From contig CP115555.1 of the NCBI GenBank assembly GCA_030168575.1, positions 1 through 64,000 on the forward strand: a stretch of 64,000 nt of DNA, given 5' to 3'. The position numbers were made by a program, and so were the translations under genes. This document shows, piece after piece, positions 54,725-62,913 of this stretch. The notes under the pieces were generated by a model. The model saw only the letters and a program-made list of their open reading frames with translations, had not been told where the DNA came from and searched no databases. The DNA is from Methanomassiliicoccales archaeon LGM-RCC1 (GTDB lineage Archaea > Thermoplasmatota > Thermoplasmata > Methanomassiliicoccales > Methanomethylophilaceae). Within the stretch, counting starts at the first letter, position 1, and each line of letters begins with the position of its first letter.

Positions 54725-56089
54725 TCAGTAAAGGGTCGATCCGTCAACGAAGAACTTCATCTCGGAAATGTCCAGGTCGGACTTGATGAAGAAGTTCTTC
54801 ACGAACTTCTCATGGAGCTCGTTGACCTTATCGACAGTCAGACCATCGTTGAAGATGCTCTCGACGAACAGAACCCTCACAGGTACGGGCATAACTCCGG
54901 ATATCAGGTACTGGTGCTCTCCGTCGGTGTACTCCCAGTACTTGCAGAATGCATCAGTGTATCCTTTCAGGGTTGCCTCGTTGATTGTTCCACCATAGTT
55001 GATGTTCGTCCTGATGTGGATGGTGTAATCCCAGTGATTCTTCTCGGTGTTGTAGATGTCGAGGTTGGTCCAAGTGTTGTATGATGTCTTGCCGCCGAAA
55101 TCGATTCCGGGCAATCCAAAGGACAGACCAGCTGCGATCAGAACCTCAGTATAATCGGAACTGGGGGAAGAGACATAAGCATACTTGGTAGGGTCTGCCA
55201 TAGATGATGCGCATCCCTTGAGACTTCCGTCGCCCTTGTACTTCACGATAAGCTTACCGCACTCATCGTAGAGCGCCAGCAGGCTCTTGGCCCTGTCTTC
55301 CTTCTGGAAGAGGAATCCCAAAAGGAGAATGGTGTGGGTATAGGCCTCAGAATCTACGGCTGCTGCTGCAATCCTTACAACATCGACTCCACCCTTCTCG
55401 AAATCTGCCTCGTTCTCGATGTAGGTCTTGTTCCAATCAGTGATCAGAGCTGTCACGTTCTGCTCCTTGATGACGTCTGAGGAACCGGCCTTTCCGTCCT
55501 CGAATGTGATGGCCCCGGTGTTGCTTCCCAGGTTGACACACTTGCTCTTGTCGAGATAGGTGGTGTCGAACAGGGCCTTGTCCGCGGAAGAGGAGGAGTA
55601 ACAGGCTCCCTTGACCTCGCTTACGATATCCATAAGCTGGAGCATCATAAGTCCGTTAGCAGAACCGGTAGCGATCGTGGATGTGATCGGGTACATGGTC
55701 TGGACGATCTCCATTGCCATGACTCCCTTACCGTTGTCATGATAGTTCACATGCCAAACGGGTACCTGAGCATCGCCGTCTTTGTAATTCAGAATGGCTT
55801 TCACAAAGTCCACATCATCGCTGTCGATGACGCCGTCGTTGTTGGCGTCGGCAAGGGGGTACTTGTCAGCTGTTCCTTCACTCTTAATAATCTTCTCAAT
55901 CTCGGAAACGTCCTTGTCATCGAGAACCTTATCACCGTTTGCGTTACCCAAAACCTTCAGATCTGCATCCACAAGCACTGTGGGTGATGAGGGCTGGCCG
56001 CTCATAATGACGGCCGCAGATATTCCTGCGATCGCAATTACAGCGACGGCAACAATCGCGATGATAGCATTCTTTGATAATGCTGCCAT
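54725..56089 (-). CDS. dockerin-like module plus TroA-type substrate-binding protein (importer B)
   Basis: 454 residues. An N-terminal anchor (AIIAIVAVAVIAIAGISAAV), then two textbook dockerin-like loops (GNANGDKVLDDKDV; ADANNDGVIDSDDV) separated by a short helix, then the binding-protein fold (ATGSANGLMMLQLMDIV; LIAAGLSFGLPGIDFGG). The ribosome site GAAGTGAT precedes the ATG. It carries two operator-like sites in its promoter. It is paralogous to the binding protein of importer A. Confidence 0.85.
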   Translation of the reverse strand: MAALSKNAIIAIVAVAVIAIAGISAAVIMSGQPSSPTVLVDADLKVLGNANGDKVLDDKDVSEIEKIIKSEGTADKYPLADANNDGVIDSDDVDFVKAILNYKDGDAQVPVWHVNYHDNGKGVMAMEIVQTMYPITSTIATGSANGLMMLQLMDIVSEVKGACYSSSSADKALFDTTYLDKSKCVNLGSNTGAITFEDGKAGSSDVIKEQNVTALITDWNKTYIENEADFEKGGVDVVRIAAAAVDSEAYTHTILLLGFLFQKEDRAKSLLALYDECGKLIVKYKGDGSLKGCASSMADPTKYAYVSSPSSDYTEVLIAAGLSFGLPGIDFGGKTSYNTWTNLDIYNTEKNHWDYTIHIRTNINYGGTINEATLKGYTDAFCKYWEYTDGEHQYLISGVMPVPVRVLFVESIFNDGLTVDKVNELHEKFVKNFFIKSDLDISEMKFFVDGSTLY

Positions 56090-56115
56090 TTTATCACTTC
56101 AAAGCAATTCGGTAA

Positions 56116-56152
56116 TTGGATGTATTATCCGTTTGCTGGATGTATCAACCAT
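56116..56152. promoter_or_regulatory. two operator-like 17-mers before binding protein B
   Basis: TTGGATGTATTATCCGT (56116-56132) and CTGGATGTATCAACCAT (56136-56152) lie in tandem 27-63 nt before the start, next to a TATA-like AATAAATATG read on the plus strand at about 56157. Confidence 0.5.
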
Positions 56153-56190
56153 TAAGTCATATTTATTATTGGCGAGAATGTACAACCACA

Positions 56191-57009
56191 TCAACTGGTC
56201 GTTATCCTACAGACCGCATCCTGACACAGAGGTGCTTCCAGTGAACCGTCGTCATGCATTATCAGATGAGGGGTGCCCTCGTCATCTATGATCGTACAGT
56301 CCACACCGTACACTTCCTTGATGTTCTCACAGGTCAGAACTTCCTGCGGTGTTCCCACCGCATAGATGCCTCCGTGATGCATCATTATGACGTTGTCAGA
56401 ATATTTCGAGGCGATGTTGAGATCGTGACTGATCATAATGACCATGATGCTCTCTTCTCTTGACAGATGCTTTAACAGCTTAGAGATTCCCAGCTGATGC
56501 TTGATATCGAGATTGGATGTCGGTTCATCGAGCAGGAGAACGTCGGGTCTTTGGACCAGTCCACGGGCGAGCATCACCTTCTGGTGCTGTCCGGCCGAAA
56601 GCTCGTTGAAATTACGCATAGCGAGGTCTTCGATCTCCAGCTGTTTGAGTGTCTTGTATACGATCTCAAGATCCTCGTCGGTGGTTTTCCATCCTGCATG
56701 AGGATGCCTTCCCAGCAGAACTGTATCCACGACGCTGAGAGGGAATGTATCCGAAGATGTGTAAGGAACATAACCCACGTGCTGGGCGATCTCCTTCTGG
56801 TTGTATTCCGAGATCTCCTTGTCATCAAGAACAACGGTACCGACGGTCGGTGAGAGGATCTTGTTGATGCAATGGATGAGGGTGGATTTACCGACCCCGT
56901 TCGGGCCGATGATTGAGATGAACTGTGGCTGACTAAGGTCAAGGCACACATTTTCCAGCACAGGAACGCTGGAGTACGAAAAACCCATTCCGTTGAACCT
57001 CAATTCCAT
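56191..57009 (-). CDS. FecE/BtuD-type ABC ATPase (importer B)
   Basis: 272 residues. Walker A is GPNGVGKSTL, the signature LSAGQHQKVMLARGL, Walker B VLLLDEPTSNLD and the H-loop MISHDLNIA. It lies upstream of binding protein B on the same strand, with a separate promoter. A TATA box (GTTTTATATC on the minus strand, about 57034-57043) and a motif copy sit just before the ATG, so the transcript may be leaderless. Confidence 0.92.
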   Translation of the reverse strand: MELRFNGMGFSYSSVPVLENVCLDLSQPQFISIIGPNGVGKSTLIHCINKILSPTVGTVVLDDKEISEYNQKEIAQHVGYVPYTSSDTFPLSVVDTVLLGRHPHAGWKTTDEDLEIVYKTLKQLEIEDLAMRNFNELSAGQHQKVMLARGLVQRPDVLLLDEPTSNLDIKHQLGISKLLKHLSREESIMVIMISHDLNIASKYSDNVIMMHHGGIYAVGTPQEVLTCENIKEVYGVDCTIIDDEGTPHLIMHDDGSLEAPLCQDAVCRITTS

Positions 57010-57016
57010 ACTATAG

Positions 57017-57033
57017 TTGGAGGAATAATCCGA
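57017..57033. promoter_or_regulatory. operator-like site before ATPase B
   Basis: TTGGAGGAATAATCCGA lies between the TATA box and the start codon of the ATPase at 57009. Confidence 0.45.
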
Positions 57034-57090
57034 TATAAAACCATTCTGTGAAAGATAACGATTTAATGGTCAGATCACACTACTGAGGGC

Positions 57091-57711
57091 ATGGCCAAGA
57101 CGATAAAGATAGATGAATCCAAATGTAATGGATGCGGGCTTTGCGTGGAAGCGTGCCACGAGGGTGCTCTAGCTCTCGTCGATGGCAAAGCGAAACTTGT
57201 GAGACCTAACTTCTGCGACGGCATGGGTGACTGCCTGCCGGCCTGCCCTCAGGATGCGATATCCTTCGTCGAGGATGCTCCGAAGCAGACGATCCCTGTA
57301 TCGCCCGGTTTAGGAAACTTGCCTATGATGAGCTCACCCAACATGATGTCCGTACCCGGTGTCCAATGGCCCATACAGCTCGCACTTGTTTCCCCGATGG
57401 CCGATTTCCTTAAGGGCACCCTTATAGTAGCTGCTGACTGCACTGCGTTCAAGGTCGAGAACTTCCAGAAGAAGTTCGTCAATGACGACCCCATGGTCAT
57501 AGGATGCACGAAGCTGGATGACAGGGCAAGATTCGACAAGCTTGTGGAGATATTCCGTAACAGACCGATCGAAAAGGTCATGGTCATCAGGATGGAGGTC
57601 CCCTGCTGCAGCGCCATGACCAGGACCGTGAAGGCTGCCGTTGAGATGTCCGGAAAGGACATCCCCGTGTCTGAGACGGTCATCTCCAGATCGGGAGAGG
57701 TCATCAGCTGA
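57091..57711 (+). CDS. 2[4Fe-4S] ferredoxin-like protein with C-terminal domain
   Basis: 206 residues. The first cluster motif is CNGCGLCVEACHEG (CxxCxxCxxxC). The second is CDGMGDCLPACPQD, the CxxxxxCxxxCP variant usual in this family. The C-terminal 140 residues form an extra domain with conserved Cys (VAADCTAFKVENF; VIGCTKLDD; MEVPCCSAMTRTV). Such proteins occur in anaerobes, often next to hybrid-cluster or metal enzymes, and probably carry electrons. It lies between two importers and is tail to tail with the ATPase of importer C. It could supply electrons for release of cargo metal or for the nitrogenase-like protein. Confidence 0.82.
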   Translation: MAKTIKIDESKCNGCGLCVEACHEGALALVDGKAKLVRPNFCDGMGDCLPACPQDAISFVEDAPKQTIPVSPGLGNLPMMSSPNMMSVPGVQWPIQLALVSPMADFLKGTLIVAADCTAFKVENFQKKFVNDDPMVIGCTKLDDRARFDKLVEIFRNRPIEKVMVIRMEVPCCSAMTRTVKAAVEMSGKDIPVSETVISRSGEVIS

Positions 57712-57713
57712 TA

Positions 57714-58529
57714 TCAGAGATCGTCCAGGTCCGAATCGTAGGAATGGATGAACTTACCCTTGGATCCCTCGACGATCTCCGAATCCACACCGTAGACGTC
57801 CTTGATCATCTTGGGCGTGATGACCTTCTCGATCTCGCCAGAGTCGTATACCGATCCGTCCTTGAGGACCAGGACCTTGTCAGAGTACCTGTAGGCCAGG
57901 TTGAGGTCGTGCATGGCGATTATCATGCATGCGTTGGTCTCGTTGATCACCTGACGCATGACCTTGAGCGTGTCCAGCTGGTTCCTGAGGTCTAGGGCGC
58001 TGGTGGGCTCATCGAACACATAGAACGACGGTGCCTGGGCGAGAGCACGAGCGAGCGTGACCCTCTGACGCTGTCCTCCGGATAGTCTGTGGATGGGCCT
58101 GTCGTACAGGTCATCGATCTTCATGCGGATCATGGCGTTGGCGGCCATGGCGATATCCTCTGAGGAATATGACCACTGCACGTACGGCCTGCGGCCTATG
58201 AGGACATTGTCATAAACGGTGGCGCTGCCGAAGAACACCGCCGTCTGGGGGACATAGCCGATGATCTTGGCATACTCCCTCTTATCGATGTCGGTGATGT
58301 CCCTGCCGTCGATGCATACCCTTCCGGCCATCGGGGACAGGACGTTGCATATCGTCTTGATCATGGTGGACTTGCCGGCACCGTTCGGTCCGAGGACCGT
58401 CACCACCTCTCCCGAGTTGGCCTCCATGTCGATGTCATGGATGATCACCTTGCCCTGGTATCCCTGCGACAGCCCTTCCACGGTCAGCTTCACAGTCTCG
58501 ACCCCCATTTCCTGTTGGTGACCAGCCAT
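57714..58529 (-). CDS. FecE/BtuD-type ABC ATPase (importer C)
   Basis: 271 residues from ATG 58529; an internal ATG at 58508 is possible. Walker A is GPNGAGKSTM, the signature LSGGQRQRVTLARAL, Walker B YVFDEPTSALD and the H-loop IAMHDLNLA. It overlaps the permease gene by 40 nt. It is less similar to ATPases A and B than they are to each other, so importer C probably carries a different cargo. Confidence 0.9.
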   Translation of the reverse strand: MAGHQQEMGVETVKLTVEGLSQGYQGKVIIHDIDMEANSGEVVTVLGPNGAGKSTMIKTICNVLSPMAGRVCIDGRDITDIDKREYAKIIGYVPQTAVFFGSATVYDNVLIGRRPYVQWSYSSEDIAMAANAMIRMKIDDLYDRPIHRLSGGQRQRVTLARALAQAPSFYVFDEPTSALDLRNQLDTLKVMRQVINETNACMIIAMHDLNLAYRYSDKVLVLKDGSVYDSGEIEKVITPKMIKDVYGVDSEIVEGSKGKFIHSYDSDLDDL

Positions 58530-59653
58530 ATGAAGAATGCTCCTCCGATGAGGTAGAGGAAGATGCCGACCGGCAGCTCGCCCGGACGGATTATGAGCCT
58601 GCAGAACAGGTCGGACAACGAGAGCACGACCACCCCCATCAGAGCGGATGCGGGCATCAGGTACCTCGCGTCATTGCCTATTATTATCCTGCAGATGTGC
58701 GGTGCCATCAGACCTATGAATCCGATGACTCCGGTGAATGCTAGGCATACGGCTGACATCAGCGTACATACAATCAACCCCTTCTTCCTGAGCTTCTCCA
58801 CGTCCACTCCCAGGGAGCTTGCGACCTCGTCGCCTGCTGACAATGCGTTGAGATCCATTGACTGCTTGAACAGATAGATCAGGCACACCACGATCACAGG
58901 GAATATGATGAGGTCGATTCCCCACGAACCGTTGGCCATGGTCCCCATAATCCAAAGTGTAATCTCCCTCAGCTGATCGTCATCCGAGAAGTATTTGGTG
59001 GACATGATTCCGGCCTGGAACAGGTAGCTCACCACGACTCCCGAAAGGATCAGGAGCGACCTGGATGACGATCCTCTCCTGGACATCATTATGACCAGTG
59101 CTATGCTGGCCAAAGCCGTCAGGAACGCGAACAGCACCCTGAGCAGGCTTCCGTATGTGAAGGATGTGCCCAGCAGGTGGAAGTTGGTGCCCATGAAAGT
59201 GAGGCCGAACACGGCGTCCCCCAGCAATATAGCGATGGCCGCTCCGAACGATGCCGCTGTGGATACCCCGAGGGTGAACGGGCTGACCAGCGGATTGCGC
59301 AGGACCGCCTGCATCATCATTCCTGCGGCACCCAGGCTGACTCCGGTCAGAATGACCAGTATGGCCCTTGGCATCCTTCCGTCATAGACGAATGAATAGT
59401 AGTAATCCTGCGACGGCTCGGGCACGAGATCGGGCAGTAGCGGATGGAAGAAAACGCAGAACAGGTCTCCCAGAGGGATGTCCACGGAACCGAGGCATAT
59501 GGCCGCTATGAACGTGACGATGGATGCCGCGATCAGAGCTAAAAGGAACAGGATCTTCTTACGGATCGATGCATCGTACTTCCCCTCGAAGGTATCCGCA
59601 TCTATCTTGTTGCGGATTATGCGGGAGAGTTCGACCTTCTTATCCTCAGCCAT
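58490..59653 (-). CDS. FecCD/BtuC-type permease (importer C)
   Basis: 387 residues from ATG 59653 (AEDKKVELSRII); the open frame extends further but without coding character. A charged cytoplasmic N-terminus of about 35 residues precedes about ten helices, with LRNPLVSPFTLGVSTAASFG, TGVIGFIGLMAPHICRI and GIFLYLIGGAFFIWLV. A single permease is present, so the importer is a homodimer, unlike A and B. Confidence 0.9.
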   Translation of the reverse strand: MAEDKKVELSRIIRNKIDADTFEGKYDASIRKKILFLLALIAASIVTFIAAICLGSVDIPLGDLFCVFFHPLLPDLVPEPSQDYYYSFVYDGRMPRAILVILTGVSLGAAGMMMQAVLRNPLVSPFTLGVSTAASFGAAIAILLGDAVFGLTFMGTNFHLLGTSFTYGSLLRVLFAFLTALASIALVIMMSRRGSSSRSLLILSGVVVSYLFQAGIMSTKYFSDDDQLREITLWIMGTMANGSWGIDLIIFPVIVVCLIYLFKQSMDLNALSAGDEVASSLGVDVEKLRKKGLIVCTLMSAVCLAFTGVIGFIGLMAPHICRIIIGNDARYLMPASALMGVVVLSLSDLFCRLIIRPGELPVGIFLYLIGGAFFIWLVTNRKWGSRL

Positions 59654-59703
59654 GTTATCGGTCCGTACTTCATCCCGACCAGTCGGGTCAGGGATTGTGT
59701 GAA

Positions 59704-59720
59704 TTGGTTGTATATTCCGA
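59704..59720. promoter_or_regulatory. operator-like site before importer C permease
   Basis: TTGGTTGTATATTCCGA fits TTGG-N9-CCGA and lies about 50 nt before the permease start, after the binding-protein stop. Confidence 0.4.
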
Positions 59721-59772
59721 CAGTTTGATAAAACGGTTTGGATGGGGTATGACCCCCATCCTTTTTGATCCT

Positions 59773-60903
59773 TCAATCGATGCTCGAGGGCATTACTTCC
59801 GCGAGGTCTCCGTTCTCGTCGAACTGGAACTCCCAGATGTAGGTCTCCGTATTGGGTCCGAAACCGTACAACTGCTTGTATTCATCGACGAGATCCGAGA
59901 CGGTGAAGTCCAGATCCATTCCGACGATCTTCCCGATTGCGGCATAAGCGATGTAGTCCATGGGCCCGGAGAGAAGGTCGCTCTCGATTGCGAAGACATT
60001 GCTGTCCGATCCATCGATGTAATCGAACTTGTAAACATGGATGGACTTAGAATTCCACTTGGAAAACAGCTGCTCTGCCTGGTCCCCAGCAGAACCTCTC
60101 AGGAGGAGCAGTTTGATGGGCGTCTCCTCGTTGATGACGGTGAGGGATGCGAAGATTCCTTCCGTCTCGGGAGCCTTGGTGGTCGGGCTCGTGGGATTGA
60201 GTCCCTCTATGAGCCTGGTGGCGTTTTTGCCATAGATCTTCTCCACTGTCTTGCTCAGCTCCCCGGTCTCGTTGTAGAATGCCCCGAGTCCCAAGAAGTA
60301 GAACAGGAAGAGGTCGGAATCCACAGTCTTCTGGGAGACGACGGGCTGGATGACTTTGTTCCTGAGCTCCTTGTAAGCGGAATAAGCTTTCTTGATCTCA
60401 TTGGTGTTACCGAACAGGGTTGCCATCTTCTCCATATCCTCCAGCATCGTCTCTCCGAAACAGTCCAACTTGATGGTGGTGATGTTGGCATTGGCGCATG
60501 CAGCCTCTGCCGCTGCAGACAACGTGTTACTGCTGACAGGTTCGATGATGTACTTGACCCCCTTCTGCTGAAGGTACTCGATGTTGGACATCGTCTTGGC
60601 GGAAGGCTTGTCAGAACTCATGTCGATTTTCGTGAATCCCGCCTCGTAATACTGTTGTGACTTGTTCTCTGTGTAGAATATTATATTGTCCACTTTGTCC
60701 GTCAGACCGAGGATCTTCATGGCCATCGCAGGGTTTGTCGATACGATGGTGCATGATGTCAGGGGTTCATCGAGCGTAATGGTGGCTCCTGAGCCGTCCA
60801 CGATTGTGATCCCGGTCGGTTCTGGATCGGGATTTTGCTGTGCAAAGGCGAAGTATGCGCCTACTCCTATTATCGCGATGGCGATAACCGCGATTACGAT
60901 CAT
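59773..60903 (-). CDS. TroA-type substrate-binding protein (importer C)
   Basis: 376 residues from ATG 60903. An N-terminal hydrophobic anchor (MIVIAVIAIAIIGVGAYFAF) is followed by the FepB/BtuF-like fold (LTSCTIVSTNPAMAMKILGL; YLQQKGVKYIIEPV). There is no dockerin module. The best ribosome site (GGAGG) lies 8 nt before an ATA codon six codons upstream, in frame with no stop. That start would add ITKNST and supply the Lys seen in the other two anchors, so initiation at ATA is possible. It is the first gene of importer C. Confidence 0.85.
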   Translation of the reverse strand: MIVIAVIAIAIIGVGAYFAFAQQNPDPEPTGITIVDGSGATITLDEPLTSCTIVSTNPAMAMKILGLTDKVDNIIFYTENKSQQYYEAGFTKIDMSSDKPSAKTMSNIEYLQQKGVKYIIEPVSSNTLSAAAEAACANANITTIKLDCFGETMLEDMEKMATLFGNTNEIKKAYSAYKELRNKVIQPVVSQKTVDSDLFLFYFLGLGAFYNETGELSKTVEKIYGKNATRLIEGLNPTSPTTKAPETEGIFASLTVINEETPIKLLLLRGSAGDQAEQLFSKWNSKSIHVYKFDYIDGSDSNVFAIESDLLSGPMDYIAYAAIGKIVGMDLDFTVSDLVDEYKQLYGFGPNTETYIWEFQFDENGDLAEVMPSSID

Positions 60904-61018
60904 TGTTGAATTCTTGGTTATGTTGTCGCCCTCCTTTCCTTACAGGGTGTGTAGGCGAAAGAAGTTGCTCATAGTAGATAAGGTGGATGGTGACGATTAT
61001 TCATATGCTGGATATATA

Positions 61019-61162
61019 AAGGACATAACATCCATATTAAGCGGTGATAATATTTTCAAAGTTTTTGGTGTTACTAAATACCGATACCCCCTACGGGTTT
61101 ACTATATGTTTCAAATAGTTGGATGATATACCCTGCACCCCTAGGTCTACCCATCCAACTAT
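61019..61162. promoter_or_regulatory. divergent promoter region with motif copies (importer C / ABC-2 C)
   Basis: The 60904-61227 gap holds AAGGACATAACATCCAT (61019-61035), a partial motif copy, and a 10-bp perfect inverted repeat ATAGTTGGAT (61115-61124) with ATCCAACTAT (61153-61162), 28 nt apart. TATA-like stretches are present on both strands. The arms contain the TTGGAT half-site of the operator family. No gene or RNA was seen in this gap. Confidence 0.45.
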
Positions 61163-61227
61163 TCCAATCTTTTATGAGCATTACCCTAATATACGACGAC
61201 TCCTATTGTCAGTTGACTTAGCAACTG

Positions 61228-62094
61228 ATGATATCAATGTCAGAGATTATCGAGATAGAAAACCTCACCAAGAGATTCGGTGAGAAGACAGCCGTGGACG
61301 GCATATCCTTCACGGTCCACGAGGGGGAGCTCTTCGGATTCCTCGGCCCCAACGGTGCTGGTAAGACCACCACCGTTAGGTGTGTCTCCACTCTTACCAA
61401 CCTCACATCGGGGAAGGTCCTGGTGAACGGCGTGGATGTCATGAAGGATCCGGTCAAGGCGAAGCAGTATATGGGAGTCATCCAGCAACAGGTCTCCCTG
61501 GACAAGGACCTGAGTATCCGCGAGAACATGATCTCCCATGCGATGTACCATGGAATGGGCAAGCAGGAGAGGAACGAAAGGATCAATGAGCTGACTGAGT
61601 ACTTCGGACTCGAAGAATACCTCGACAAACCCGTCGATTCGCTCTCCGGAGGATGGAAGAAAAGGGCCGCCATCGTCTGCGCGATGCTCCACCAGCCGAA
61701 GGTGCTCTTCCTGGATGAACCCACATCAGGACTTGACATCAACGCCAGGCGCCTGCTTTGGGATGTGGTGAAGAGGCTCAACCAGACCGGCACGACCATC
61801 GTACTCACAACCCACTATATCGAGGAGGCCCAGGCACTCTGCGACCGTGTGGGAATCATAGACCGCGGAAAGATCATCGCCCTGGATGCCCCAAGCAAAC
61901 TGATTGAGGACACAGGGAAACTGGCCGTCGAGAATCTGGTCAACGGGAAGACCGAGTACAGGTACTTCAAGACGATGGCCGAGGCACAGCAATACGTGTC
62001 CGACAACAAACTGGAGGATGCGACGATAAGGAAAACGAACCTGGAGGACGTCTTCGTGGAATTGACCGGTAAATCGGTAGGTGATCAGAAATGA
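61228..62094 (+). CDS. ABC-2 type ATP-binding protein (system C)
   Basis: 288 residues from ATG 61228, or 285 from ATG 61237, which gives the cleaner MSEIIEIENLTKRFG start. Walker A is GPNGAGKTTT, the signature LSGGWKKRAAIVCAM, Walker B LFLDEPTSGLD and the H-loop TTHYIEEAQ. The C-terminal extension (KTEYRYFKTMAEAQQYVSDN) is like that of systems A and B. It overlaps the permease by 4 nt. It is divergent from importer C and shares its regulatory region. Confidence 0.92.
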   Translation: MISMSEIIEIENLTKRFGEKTAVDGISFTVHEGELFGFLGPNGAGKTTTVRCVSTLTNLTSGKVLVNGVDVMKDPVKAKQYMGVIQQQVSLDKDLSIRENMISHAMYHGMGKQERNERINELTEYFGLEEYLDKPVDSLSGGWKKRAAIVCAMLHQPKVLFLDEPTSGLDINARRLLWDVVKRLNQTGTTIVLTTHYIEEAQALCDRVGIIDRGKIIALDAPSKLIEDTGKLAVENLVNGKTEYRYFKTMAEAQQYVSDNKLEDATIRKTNLEDVFVELTGKSVGDQK

Positions 62095-62879
62095 GCGAGA
62101 ACGTCAACGGATACAAAAGGTACAACGGGTTCTTCCACCAGGTCTACCACATAGCATGGTCCGACCTGATGTTCCTGAAGCACAACGTCGCGAACATAGT
62201 CATCATGACCATCATGAGCCCGCTGCTCTACCTGATAGCTTTCGGTTACGGACTCAGGACCGGAGAAACGGACATAGGCGCATCCTACGTCGCTTTCGTC
62301 ATCCCCGGAATCATGGCACTCTCGTCGCTATCGTCCTCGTTCGCCTCCACATCCACGAGGCTGAACGTCCAGAGGTTGTATTACAAGAGCTTCGATGAGA
62401 TGATGATGTGCCCTGTGAGCCTTTCCGCCATAGTGTTCGGAAAGAGCGTACTGGGCCTGATCAGGGGAATGATCGGATGCTTCCTGATGTACGCGCTGGG
62501 CCTGTTCCTGGCGCCCGAACTCCAGCTCACTCCGCTCGCAATCGTTTCTGTGATTCTGAGCTGCGAGGTGTTCTCTCTGCTTGGAGTCGCCGGAGCGTTG
62601 CTGGCCAAGTCACATCAGTCCATGGCGACCTTCAACAGCCTGATCATCCTTCCGATGACCTTCCTGTGCGGTACCTTCTTCTCGGTATCGTCGCTGGACA
62701 CCGTCTTCCAGGTTATTCTGTACTGCCTGCCTCTGACCCACAGCAGCCTTTGCATAAGGGCTGCGTGTCTGCCAGAGTACCTTCCAGACTTCCCATGGAT
62801 ATCGCTGATCGTGATATTCGCGTTCGGGGTGGCGCTGTTCATATTGAACTATTACCTGCTGAAGACCAGGAAGTTCTGA
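62091..62879 (+). CDS. ABC-2 type permease (system C)
   Basis: 262 residues with six membrane helices and ABC-2 motifs (IMSPLLYLIAFGYGLRTGE; PMTFLCGTFFSVSSLDTVF; YCLPLTHSSLCIRAACL). It is a paralogue of the permeases at 34157 and 35761, including the conserved YYKSFDEMMMCP-like segment. It is probably an exporter with an unknown substrate. A GC-rich hairpin (CCGGGG/CCCCGG, about 62889-62905) follows the stop and may terminate transcription from this side. Confidence 0.9.
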   Translation: MSENVNGYKRYNGFFHQVYHIAWSDLMFLKHNVANIVIMTIMSPLLYLIAFGYGLRTGETDIGASYVAFVIPGIMALSSLSSSFASTSTRLNVQRLYYKSFDEMMMCPVSLSAIVFGKSVLGLIRGMIGCFLMYALGLFLAPELQLTPLAIVSVILSCEVFSLLGVAGALLAKSHQSMATFNSLIILPMTFLCGTFFSVSSLDTVFQVILYCLPLTHSSLCIRAACLPEYLPDFPWISLIVIFAFGVALFILNYYLLKTRKF

Positions 62880-62913
62880 AAATATTTACCGGGGGGAATA
62901 CCCCGGATCTTTC

